43,344 nt of DNA, from IMG/VR virus record IMGVR_UViG_3300008266_000114, positions 1 to 43,344 of that record, one strand, 5' to 3'. The stretch's first letter is position 1. The number at the start of each line of letters is the position of its first letter. Position numbers and translations under genes: made by a program. The DNA comes from a virus. The notes below the pieces were generated by a model. It ran no database searches, was not told the origin of the DNA, and was given only the letters and a program-made list of their open reading frames with translations. Below are positions 13,607 through 20,387 of this stretch, in pieces.

Positions 13607-14041
13607 ATGACCAAGCAGAGCAACAAGGGCGCGCCGGCCGCGTCCAAGGAAGCGGCGGACAACTGGGACGACGCCCCGGCCCCCGGTTCTCAGAACCCCG
13701 AGCCGAAGCAGGAGCCCGGTCCGAAGCCCGGCAACGCGCCGGCCGAGCCGACCGACAACGTCGCGCAGGACGCCGCCGCTTCGACGCTGGAGGACGCCGC
13801 CGCGAACCTGCCGGCCGACCCCAAGTCGGACGAGGTGGCGAAGCGCCTGAAGGAGATCGCCGACAAGCTTCCGAAGCGCCCCAAGGCCAGCCTGGTCGAG
13901 GCGTTCAAGGAAGTCGCGCTCGTCGTCGGTGCCGACAAGGCCAAGCGCCTGCTCGTCGAGCAGTACGGCACCGAGAACCCCGAAGACCTGAAGGCGTCCC
14001 AGTTGATGGACGCCATCGACGATCTCTACGGGGCTGTCTGA
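13607..14041 (+). CDS. Acidic hypothetical protein with WDD motif
   Basis: 144 aa starting MTKQSNKGAP; ACTGGAG upstream. Residues 15-75 are Pro/Ala/Glu-rich and probably disordered, with NWDDAPAPG near the start; residues about 80-143 form a compact helical unit (VAKRLKEIADKLPKRP, EVALVVGADKAKRLLVEQYG, ASQLMDAIDDLYGAV). The helical unit resembles small phage C-terminal domains that bind partner proteins, but I cannot name the family. The shared WDD motif links it to the proteins at 8096 and 15667. Confidence 0.7.
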   Translation: MTKQSNKGAPAASKEAADNWDDAPAPGSQNPEPKQEPGPKPGNAPAEPTDNVAQDAAASTLEDAAANLPADPKSDEVAKRLKEIADKLPKRPKASLVEAFKEVALVVGADKAKRLLVEQYGTENPEDLKASQLMDAIDDLYGAV

Positions 14042-14050
14042 CCAGCTAAC

Positions 14051-14075
14051 CCGGCGGCGCGTCCCGTGCCGCCGG
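14051..14075 (+). terminator. Intercistronic hairpin
   Basis: CCGGCGGC (14051-14058), nine-base loop, GCCGCCGG (14068-14075), just after a TGA and 28 bases before the next ATG. Similar in place and shape to hairpin A of the small-gene cassette. Confidence 0.45.
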
Positions 14076-14103
14076 TCCCCGCGCCCTGACAGGAGAACGC
14101 GCT

Positions 14104-14367
14104 ATGCCGAAGACCGTGCACAAGATCGAACTGATGGACAAACTCGGCCGCCAGTTTGAGCCGATCATCCCCCGTGATGCCGCCGGCCTGCACGTCGGCA
14201 TGCAGAACGGTAGCCTGATGCTCTGGTACGAGACGAGCACCGCCGCGCCTGAAGCGCCGAGCAAGTTCGCCGTGTTCGGGACCGGGCACAACATCCCCGC
14301 CCACTCGCGCTACATCGGCTCGTGCCAGGATGGCAGCTTCGTCTGGCATGTCTACGAGCGCGCCTGA
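14104..14367 (+). CDS. DUF7352-like small protein
   Basis: 87 aa, AGGAGAA upstream. VGMQNGSLMLWYET, FAVFGTGHNIP and YIGSCQDGSFVWHVYE match the pattern of small beta proteins I associate with DUF7352, common in phage replication operons and of unknown function. Its TGA overlaps the next ATG (TGATG). Confidence 0.7.
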   Translation: MPKTVHKIELMDKLGRQFEPIIPRDAAGLHVGMQNGSLMLWYETSTAAPEAPSKFAVFGTGHNIPAHSRYIGSCQDGSFVWHVYERA

Positions 14368-15650
14368 TGACCGACAAAGCGCACCTCACCTTCGGCGGCT
14401 CCTCGGCACACAGGTGGCTCGCCTGCCCCGGCAGCGCCCGCCTGTGTGCCACCCTGCCGCCCCAAGTCGAGAACGAGCACATGGCCGCCGGGACGCGGGC
14501 TCACGCCCTCTTGGAACTGGCCGTGCGCGAGCGCCGCGATAGCGTGCTGGAGTTCGACGGCGTCTCGCTGCAAGCGGGCTGGCCCGAATTTGAACTGGAC
14601 GATGTCGAGGCCGTGCAGAAGGCGCTCGACCACGTTAACGAGATTTTGGTTAAGCACCCCGACGCAGTGCTGTGGGTCGAGCGGCAGTTCACCCTGCCCA
14701 TGCCGACGCCCACGCCGATCTACGACGAGGACGGACTGATCGTCGGACACGAGCCTACCGAGATTGGCGGCACGGCCGACGTGGTGATCTACGTCCCGTC
14801 GCTGAAGCTCCTGATCGTGATCGACTACAAGCACGGGCGCGGCAAGTACGTCCCCGAGACCACGCCGCAGATGCGCCTCTACGCGGCCTGCGTCCTGTTC
14901 GGCCTGCCGGACTTGCTGGTCGAGCGCATCGACGCGACGATCATCCAGCCGCGCTGCCAGGCCGGCGAGCCGATCCGCACCGCCATCTACAGCCCCGGCG
15001 ATCTGATCGCCTTCAGCGACGACGTGGACGCGGCCGTGGCGCTCGCGACGACCGAGGCCCCCGAGCTTATCCCCGGCGAGACGCAGTGCCACTGGTGCCC
15101 GGCGGCCATGGCTGCGGCCTGCCCCGCGCTGTTCAAAGGAGCTGTTGCCGTGCCGAACCAGGCTGTCGAGTGGGCCGGCTCCCCGCCGGACGAAACTGTC
15201 ACCGTGACGCTGCCCTCGGTCGAGGCCATGCGCCGCGATCCGGCCAAGCTATTCGAGACCCTGAAGGTGCTGCCGCTCCTCTACGCCTGGGGCGACGGGC
15301 TGGAGGCAGCGGCCGAGAGCATCGCCACGGGCGGCGGCCCGACCCCCGGCTTCAAGATGGTCGAGAAGGTCGCACGCCGGAAGTGGCAGGACGAAGAAGC
15401 GGCGCGCCGTTGGTTCGCCGAGCAGACCATGCTAGACGATGACGAGTACGCCCCCCGCAAGCTGGTGTCCCCGGCGCAGGGCGAGAAGCTGGTCAAGCTG
15501 AACGTGGGCAAGGACGGCGTGAAGGCCATGGCCGAGCACGTCGTCAAGCAGAGTTCGGGCCTCAAGCTGGTGCCCGAAGACGCGAAGGGGGACGCGGTCA
15601 ATCCCCTTGCCGTTGCCGAGGCCGGCTTCGCCTCGGCGGTGACGATCTGA
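14367..15650 (+). CDS. DUF2800 protein, RecB-like PD-(D/E)XK exonuclease
   Basis: 427 aa from the TGATG start. The N-terminus SAHRWLACPGSARLCATLP and the MAAGTRAHALLELAV helix are typical of RecB/Cas4-like nucleases; GGTADVVIY supplies the acidic residue and LIVIDYKHGRGKYV the D-X-K catalytic pair (about 147-172). CHWCPAAMAAACP near 245 could help hold a metal or iron-sulfur centre. DUF2800 genes are commonly found next to DUF2815 ssDNA-binding protein and family A polymerase, as here, which suggests 5'-3' end processing for recombination. Confidence 0.88.
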   Translation: MTDKAHLTFGGSSAHRWLACPGSARLCATLPPQVENEHMAAGTRAHALLELAVRERRDSVLEFDGVSLQAGWPEFELDDVEAVQKALDHVNEILVKHPDAVLWVERQFTLPMPTPTPIYDEDGLIVGHEPTEIGGTADVVIYVPSLKLLIVIDYKHGRGKYVPETTPQMRLYAACVLFGLPDLLVERIDATIIQPRCQAGEPIRTAIYSPGDLIAFSDDVDAAVALATTEAPELIPGETQCHWCPAAMAAACPALFKGAVAVPNQAVEWAGSPPDETVTVTLPSVEAMRRDPAKLFETLKVLPLLYAWGDGLEAAAESIATGGGPTPGFKMVEKVARRKWQDEEAARRWFAEQTMLDDDEYAPRKLVSPAQGEKLVKLNVGKDGVKAMAEHVVKQSSGLKLVPEDAKGDAVNPLAVAEAGFASAVTI

Positions 15651-15666
15651 TCCACGGAGATACCTG

Positions 15667-16455
15667 ATGACGACCATTGACCCCCGCTTCCAGTCGAACC
15701 TCGCGCCCGAGCTTCTGGAGCGCCTCCTCACCGGCAACCCCCCGCGCATCGGCGAAGGCGGACTGGTGTTCACGGGCGCGACCCGGCTGTCCTGGCCGAG
15801 CCTGGCGAAGCCCCAACTCGCGAAGAACCCGAAGCCCGGCGACAAGCCGAAGTACCAGGCGTCCGCCCTGTTCGCGCACAAGAACATCGGCGTCATTATG
15901 GAGGCGCTGAAGGCGGCCGTGCGGCTCCACTACCCGAACGTCAGCGACCCGATGGTCCTGCTCGACCCGAAGAACAAGAACTCGGCGATGAAGGACCAGG
16001 GGCTGAAGGTCTCGGTCAAGGACGGCGGGCTCGACCCGATCAACAACACGACCGCCGGCTATGTCACGGGCTACCCGTTCGCCTCGGGCAAGTCCGAAAA
16101 GGCGGTGCCCTGCTTCCACCGCAAGGACGGTCGTGTCGTCGCGATGCTGCCCGAGGAGATCACGACGCTGCTCTACCCCGGCTGCTGGGTGGACATCAAG
16201 TACGCGCTCATCAAGTCCACGAGCGCGGGCAACCCCGGCGTCTTCTTCGGGCTCCAGTCCGTGATGAAGCTGGCGGACGACACCTCCTTCGGCAGTGCCG
16301 GCGGTGGCGGATCGCCCGACGACTTCAAGGACACCGTGTCCATCGAAGACCCGAACGCGAACCAGATCATGCAGAACTCGGGCGTCGGCCAGAACAACTG
16401 GGACGACACCCCGAGCACGACCGGCGCTGCCGCCAGCGGCGACGACTGGGGCTGA
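15667..16455 (+). CDS. DUF2815 single-stranded DNA-binding protein
   Basis: 262 aa with CGGAGA upstream. DUF2815 proteins are OB-fold ssDNA-binding proteins of the gp2.5 type that coat replicating DNA. Visible features: GLVFTGATRLSWPSLAKP strand region, KYQASALFAHK, GYVTGYPFASGKSEKAVP and a C-terminal Gly/acid tail from about 205 containing NNWDDTPS and ending GDDWG. An acidic tail with a terminal aromatic is the usual hook by which SSBs recruit polymerase and helicase. The same WDD motif appears in two other proteins of this arm, perhaps competing for one partner. Confidence 0.88.
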   Translation: MTTIDPRFQSNLAPELLERLLTGNPPRIGEGGLVFTGATRLSWPSLAKPQLAKNPKPGDKPKYQASALFAHKNIGVIMEALKAAVRLHYPNVSDPMVLLDPKNKNSAMKDQGLKVSVKDGGLDPINNTTAGYVTGYPFASGKSEKAVPCFHRKDGRVVAMLPEEITTLLYPGCWVDIKYALIKSTSAGNPGVFFGLQSVMKLADDTSFGSAGGGGSPDDFKDTVSIEDPNANQIMQNSGVGQNNWDDTPSTTGAAASGDDWG

Positions 16456-16469
16456 CACGCCCTGCTTGA

Positions 16470-16487
16470 CCGGGGCTTCGGCCCCGG
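16470..16487 (+). terminator. UUCG-capped hairpin after the SSB gene
   Basis: CCGGGGC (16470-16476), TTCG tetraloop, GCCCCGG (16481-16487), followed by CTTTCCC. Very stable; the short T-run suggests partial termination or 3'-end protection between the SSB and polymerase genes. Confidence 0.55.
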
Positions 16488-16520
16488 CTTTCCCGAAGCG
16501 TCAACCAACAGGAGCGAGCG

Positions 16521-16817
16521 ATGAAACACGCACGCAAGGACTATAACGAGATCATCACCAACGGCCGCACCCGCAAAATCCCGAAGGACGAGCCGGTGTT
16601 CCTGCTCCGCGCGCAGGACGCGGTGGCGGCCAACGCCGTTCGCTACTGGGCGGCTGCGGCTGCGACAGCCGGCGCTGCGCCTGACATCGTCGAGGCGGCG
16701 CGCAAGCACGCCGCCCTGATGGAGGCGTGGCCCACGAAGAAGATACCGGACATGCCCGAAGGCGCGGCCGACACCGCTGCCGAGGACACCCACGACGGCA
16801 AAGGCCCGGTGGCCTGA
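16521..16817 (+). CDS. Small protein upstream of DNA polymerase
   Basis: 98 aa with CAGGAGC upstream. RKIPKDEPVFLLRAQDAVAA recalls a small protein often seen just before phage polymerases; its role is unknown to me. Helical C-terminal part, acidic tail. Ends three bases before the polymerase start. Confidence 0.65.
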   Translation: MKHARKDYNEIITNGRTRKIPKDEPVFLLRAQDAVAANAVRYWAAAAATAGAAPDIVEAARKHAALMEAWPTKKIPDMPEGAADTAAEDTHDGKGPVA

Positions 16818-16820
16818 TCC

Positions 16821-19001
16821 ATGAAGCTCCACCTCGACTTCGAGACCAGGTCGGCCATCAATCTGAAGACGCACGGGGCCGTGCGATACGCCATGGACCC
16901 GACGACTTCCGTTCTGTGGGCCTGCTGGTGCATCGAAGACGAGTGGGGTCGTGGGGCCGTGAAGCGCTGGCGACGGGGCGACCCGCCGCCGGTCGAACTG
17001 ATCGAAGCCGTCGCCTCGGGCGCGACGGTCGTGGCGCACAACGCGCTATTCGAGTTGGCACACTGGCACTATGTCTGCGACCGCATGGGGTGGGGCAAGA
17101 TGTCCCCGCACCAGATGGACTGCACCATGGCGCGGGCGCAGGTAATGTCCTTGCTCGGCTCGCTCGACGGCGCGACGACGCTGCTGCGCGTGCCCGCCAA
17201 GAAGAACCCCGCCGGCCGCGCCCTCATCAACTTCTTCTCCGTGCCGCGCAAACCGCTGAAGCACGAAGACCCGCTGAAGCTCTACTGGAACGAGCCCGAG
17301 GATCACCCGGCTCGGTTCCAGGAGTTCGGGGACTACTGCGCCGACGATGTGCTGGCGGAATGTGCGCTCGACGACGCGCTGCCGCAGCTATCGGACAGCG
17401 AGCGCGACATCTATCACTTCGACCTGGTCGTAAACATGCGCGGCTTCCGGCTGGACACGGCGACGATGCGCCGGGCCGACGCCTTCCTGGAGGAGGCGAA
17501 GAAGCGGGTCGATAAGGAGATCAACAAGCTGACCGAGGGCGCGGTGCCCAAGGCGACGCAGGTGCAGAAGCTGAAGGAGTGGTTGAATGGCCGGGGCATC
17601 GAAGTCACAAGCATCGGCAAGGGCGAAGTCGAAGACATCCTCGCTCACGCCAGACTGTTCGACGACGCTATCGCTGAAGCTGTCGTTAATCTACGACGCC
17701 TTGGAGCAAAAGCCACAAGTCTTGCTAAGTACGCTAGTGGACTTCGTTGCGCGGGGTTTGATGAAAGGGCAAGGGGACTTCTCAATTACCACAAAGCATC
17801 TACCGGACGGTGGGCAGGAAGTCTCTATCAACCTCACAACTTGGAGCGCATAGACCCCGACGAAGACGGACCCCTGATCGAGCAGATGCTGACGGTCCTG
17901 CGGGACGCCGGCAACCCGAAGGACGCGGTTGACTGGTGCGAGCTTGTCGGCATGGTGCCAATGCGCGCCATCGGGAAGTGCACACGCGCCATGATCGTCG
18001 CGGCTGACGGCCATGAGCTTATCGGCTGCGACTACAGCAACGTCGAAGGGCGCGGCTCGGCCTGGCTCGCGGACGAGCAGTGGAAGATCGAAGCCTTCAA
18101 GGCATACGACGACGGCACCGGCCACGATCTCTACAAGCTGGCCTACAGCAAGTCGTTCGGCGAGCCCGTCGAGAACATCGGCAAGGGACCGAAGCGCCAG
18201 ATCGGCAAGGTCCAGGAGCTATCGCTGGGATACCAGGGGGCGGTCGGCGCGTTCATGGGCATGGGCGCGAACTACGGCGTCCGGCCGGACAGCCTGCTCG
18301 CGGCCGTCAAGCCTGTCGCCACGGTCGAGGGCTGGGAAGCGGCGGCTGCGAAGTACGAGCGCAGCAACAAGTTCGGCCTCTCGCCCGACCAGTGGACCGC
18401 GTTCAGGTACGTCGTGGACGGCTGGCGATCCGGCCACCCGCGCACGGTCCAAAGCTGGTGGGACTTGCAGGACGCGGTGATCGACGCCGTCGCGAACCCC
18501 GGCCAGATGATCCACCTGTTCGGCGGCCGGGTCCGCATCTACTGCGCCAAGAACCAGAGCTTCCTCTACATCTACCTGCCCTCGGGTCGGCCGCTGTCCT
18601 ACTTCCGGCCGAGGATCAAGGAGACGAAGGAGGTTATCGGTGACGCAGGCTCGGGCGAACACGGCGGAGGCGGCGGGTATGAGCGCATTCGCCGGCAGGT
18701 CGTGGTCGAGGGCTGGGACAGCCGGCGCAACCAGTGGGGCGATGTCCACCTCTACGGCGGGATCGAATGGGAGAACATCATCCAGGCCCTGTGCCGCGAT
18801 CTGCTGGCGCACGGCATGATGGCGTGCGAACGTGCCGGCTACCCGGTCGTCTTGCATGTCCACGACGAAGGCGTTTTCGAGGTGCCAATCGGTTCCGGCG
18901 ACGTGGCCGAGGTGCAGCGCCTGATGGCTATCCTGCCGCCCTGGGCGCGCGGCTTCCCCCTGACCAGCAGCGCCTGGCGTGACCCGAGGTATGTGAAATG
19001 A
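16821..19001 (+). CDS. Family A DNA polymerase with 3'-5' exonuclease
   Basis: 726 aa replicative polymerase. Exonuclease motifs: LDFETRS (Exo I, residues 5-11), VVAHNALFE (Exo II, about 73-81), YCADDVLAE (Exo III, about 172-180). Polymerase: STGRWAG (motif 1, about 325-331), GCDYSNVEGR (motif A, about 402-411), KVQELSLGYQG (motif B region, about 456-466) and HVHDEGV (motif C, about 679-685). No 5' nuclease domain, as usual in phages. Codons between about 17640 and 17850 are markedly A/T-ending, where an out-of-frame reading frame overlaps. The stop overlaps the next ATG (ATGA). Confidence 0.96.
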   Translation: MKLHLDFETRSAINLKTHGAVRYAMDPTTSVLWACWCIEDEWGRGAVKRWRRGDPPPVELIEAVASGATVVAHNALFELAHWHYVCDRMGWGKMSPHQMDCTMARAQVMSLLGSLDGATTLLRVPAKKNPAGRALINFFSVPRKPLKHEDPLKLYWNEPEDHPARFQEFGDYCADDVLAECALDDALPQLSDSERDIYHFDLVVNMRGFRLDTATMRRADAFLEEAKKRVDKEINKLTEGAVPKATQVQKLKEWLNGRGIEVTSIGKGEVEDILAHARLFDDAIAEAVVNLRRLGAKATSLAKYASGLRCAGFDERARGLLNYHKASTGRWAGSLYQPHNLERIDPDEDGPLIEQMLTVLRDAGNPKDAVDWCELVGMVPMRAIGKCTRAMIVAADGHELIGCDYSNVEGRGSAWLADEQWKIEAFKAYDDGTGHDLYKLAYSKSFGEPVENIGKGPKRQIGKVQELSLGYQGAVGAFMGMGANYGVRPDSLLAAVKPVATVEGWEAAAAKYERSNKFGLSPDQWTAFRYVVDGWRSGHPRTVQSWWDLQDAVIDAVANPGQMIHLFGGRVRIYCAKNQSFLYIYLPSGRPLSYFRPRIKETKEVIGDAGSGEHGGGGGYERIRRQVVVEGWDSRRNQWGDVHLYGGIEWENIIQALCRDLLAHGMMACERAGYPVVLHVHDEGVFEVPIGSGDVAEVQRLMAILPPWARGFPLTSSAWRDPRYVK
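17587..17853 (+). CDS. Candidate overprinted gene inside the polymerase gene
   Basis: 88 aa in the +1 frame relative to the polymerase, beginning MAGASKSQ at 17587. AAGGAG at 17574-17579 lies exactly seven bases before the ATG, an optimal ribosome site. The N-terminal 30 residues are Ser/Lys/Ala-rich; the rest has normal protein composition (LSLIYDALEQKPQVLLSTLV, then DFVARGLMKGQGDFSI and QEVSINLTTW). Over this stretch the polymerase uses A/T-ending codons (GCT, GGA, CTT, AGT, ACA), while G/C third positions are more frequent in the nested frame. This would follow from dual coding. Alternative: a horizontally replaced patch. Confidence 0.4.
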   Translation: MAGASKSQASARAKSKTSSLTPDCSTTLSLKLSLIYDALEQKPQVLLSTLVDFVARGLMKGQGDFSITTKHLPDGGQEVSINLTTWSA

Positions 19002-19309
19002 GCAACGTGCATCCGATCCAGAAGGACAAGCCGAACTACGACAAGCTGTTCCACAAGGTCGAGGGCCTTCAGGCGATCCTCGTCAGAGGCGGCGTCTACA
19101 AGCAGGTCGATCTATATCGCAAGCTCATCGACGGCGAGCACCGGCTGTTCGCGAAACACGGTGGCGGCTTCATCGGCCTTAGCGCCATGGTCGGTAGCGT
19201 CGGGGGCACGAGCCACTACGGCACGTCCTGGCTGGAGATCGAGGCGGACGACGGCGCTGTGCTCATGACCGGCCGGCTCGGGCGACCCTGCTTCGACCCC
19301 ACGGCTTGA
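18998..19309 (+). CDS. Hypothetical protein after DNA polymerase
   Basis: 103 aa, start overlapping the polymerase stop (ATGA). Contains KLFHKVEGLQAILVRGGVYK and a Gly-rich GGGFIGLSAMVGSVGG loop, then strand-rich WLEIEADDGAVLMTG. No family recognised. Last gene of its operon, followed by palindromic operator site 3. Confidence 0.65.
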   Translation: MSNVHPIQKDKPNYDKLFHKVEGLQAILVRGGVYKQVDLYRKLIDGEHRLFAKHGGGFIGLSAMVGSVGGTSHYGTSWLEIEADDGAVLMTGRLGRPCFDPTA

Positions 19310-19334
19310 CGCATAGAAAGCTATGCAATAGGGT
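19306..19334 (+). promoter_or_regulatory. Palindromic promoter/operator site 3
   Basis: TTGACG (19306-19311), 17-base spacer, TAGGGT (19329-19334). The palindrome GCATA-GAAAGC-TATGC (19311-19326) fills the spacer, so it is shifted relative to the other three sites, but a bound factor would still block the promoter. Confidence 0.6.
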
Positions 19335-19365
19335 CCGTCTAGTCGAACACGCTAGGACGGACCCT
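19330..19365 (+). promoter_or_regulatory. Hairpin covering the ribosome site of the zinc-finger gene
   Basis: AGGGTCCGTC (19330-19339) pairs perfectly with GACGGACCCT (19356-19365); three more pairs (TAG/CTA) can form past a bulged G. The 3' arm ends at the base before the ATG at 19366 and contains the only AGGA, so folding would hide the ribosome site. Confidence 0.6.
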
Positions 19366-19656
19366 ATGGCTCGCAAGTGCTGCAACTGCGGAACGCTCAT
19401 CAACAAGACGGACTGGCGCGCCAGGTTCTGCGGAACCCGCTGCAAGCGCGAGTTCAACAACCGGCAGGCCACCCGAGGCGCGACCGCGTACCCCTTCATC
19501 ATGGCGATGCGCTACGACCGCAGCGAGGCGGCGAAGCACAAGGCTTGGGGAACGCTGTGCCAGCTTGCCGCGCAGTGGCGTGACGAGGACAAGGCCGAGC
19601 GTGAGGGCAGGAAGTCGTGGCATCCTCTGCCGGTGGTCCTTGACCAGCTTCCGTGA
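19366..19656 (+). CDS. Small treble-clef zinc-finger protein
   Basis: 96 aa starting MARKCCNCGTLINK. CxxC at residues 6-9 and CGTRC with preceding F (RARFCGTRCKREFNN) form a zinc knuckle seen in small phage and bacterial nucleic-acid proteins; the remainder is helical (MAMRYDRSEAAKHKAWGT) and ends HPLPVVLDQLP. Exact role unknown. Expression appears to be controlled twice, by operator site 3 and by the hairpin at its start codon. Confidence 0.7.
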   Translation: MARKCCNCGTLINKTDWRARFCGTRCKREFNNRQATRGATAYPFIMAMRYDRSEAAKHKAWGTLCQLAAQWRDEDKAEREGRKSWHPLPVVLDQLP

Positions 19657-19676
19657 AACGCATAGAAATGTATGCG
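19640..19676 (+). promoter_or_regulatory. Palindromic promoter/operator site 4
   Basis: TTGACC (19640-19645), 17-base spacer, TAGAAA (19663-19668), overlapped by CGCATA-GAAATG-TATGCG (19659-19676). Same register as sites 1 and 2. Confidence 0.7.
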
Positions 19677-19691
19677 AACAAGGAGAACCCT

Positions 19692-19937
19692 ATGCGTCAC
19701 AAGACCTACATGGACCTGGCCTCCCGCATGAAGGCCGAGGAGCGCGATTTCACCCTCGTCGAGATTTACAAGATCGTGTGCCGGCCGCCGCACCAAGAGG
19801 GGCTGTCCACAGACCAGCTTCACAGTCGCTGCTCCCGTGCTATCGGTGAGGCGCGGGCTGCGCTGAAGAAGGAGGGCTATGTCCTCGACCTTGGCGGCAT
19901 GCGCCACAGCTACCGGGCCTCCAAGCGCAAGCGGTGA
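19692..19937 (+). CDS. Small hypothetical protein under operator site 4
   Basis: 81 aa starting MRHKTYMDLASRMKAE, with AAGGAGAA upstream. Looks like a winged-helix-type arrangement (LVEIYKIVCRPPHQEG, DQLHSRCSRAIGEARAALKK) with a basic tail RASKRKR, so DNA binding is plausible; no family assigned. Confidence 0.65.
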   Translation: MRHKTYMDLASRMKAEERDFTLVEIYKIVCRPPHQEGLSTDQLHSRCSRAIGEARAALKKEGYVLDLGGMRHSYRASKRKR

Positions 19938-19943
19938 TCCTTG

Positions 19944-20384
19944 ATGACTATCCTTGAAGCAGCAAAGACCTGCGGGGCTTGCGGCGCGGAGAAGCCCGTG
20001 TCGAGCTTCAATCGGCGCAGCGACGGCCGAGGACGGCATGGCGTTCAGAGCCGATGCAGGGATTGCAGCAACGCCTACAACCGAGCGTGGACAAAAAGCG
20101 ACGGCTTCAAGCTCGGGCAGAAGGCGAGACGCTATAGATTGAAATGGCGCTATGGTGTCACGCTGGAGCAGTACGAAGCGATGCTGAACAGACAGGGCGG
20201 TGTGTGCGCAGTATGCCAGGGGGCATCGTCTAAGGGGACAAAGCTTGCAGTAGACCACTGCCACAATACCGGCGCGGTGCGCGGGCTCCTGTGTGACAAC
20301 TGCAACAGAGCGATAGGTCTTCTCGGTGATGATGCGGACGTTCTTCGCCGCGCCGCCGAGTACCTGTTCGCCGAGCGGAACTAG
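19944..20384 (+). CDS. Endonuclease VII-like HNH protein
   Basis: 146 aa starting MTILEAAKTCGAC; a TTG three bases earlier is an alternative start. N-terminal zinc pair CGAC with CRDC about 28 residues later; C-terminal motif CAVCQG, LAVDHCHNTGAVRGLLC and DNCNRAIGLLGDD is the recombination endonuclease VII signature (His-Me finger plus four Cys). Relatives resolve branched DNA or act as homing endonucleases. Sits between polymerase and primase-helicase genes, a frequent site for mobile HNH genes. Confidence 0.88.
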   Translation: MTILEAAKTCGACGAEKPVSSFNRRSDGRGRHGVQSRCRDCSNAYNRAWTKSDGFKLGQKARRYRLKWRYGVTLEQYEAMLNRQGGVCAVCQGASSKGTKLAVDHCHNTGAVRGLLCDNCNRAIGLLGDDADVLRRAAEYLFAERN

Positions 20385-20387
20385 CCG

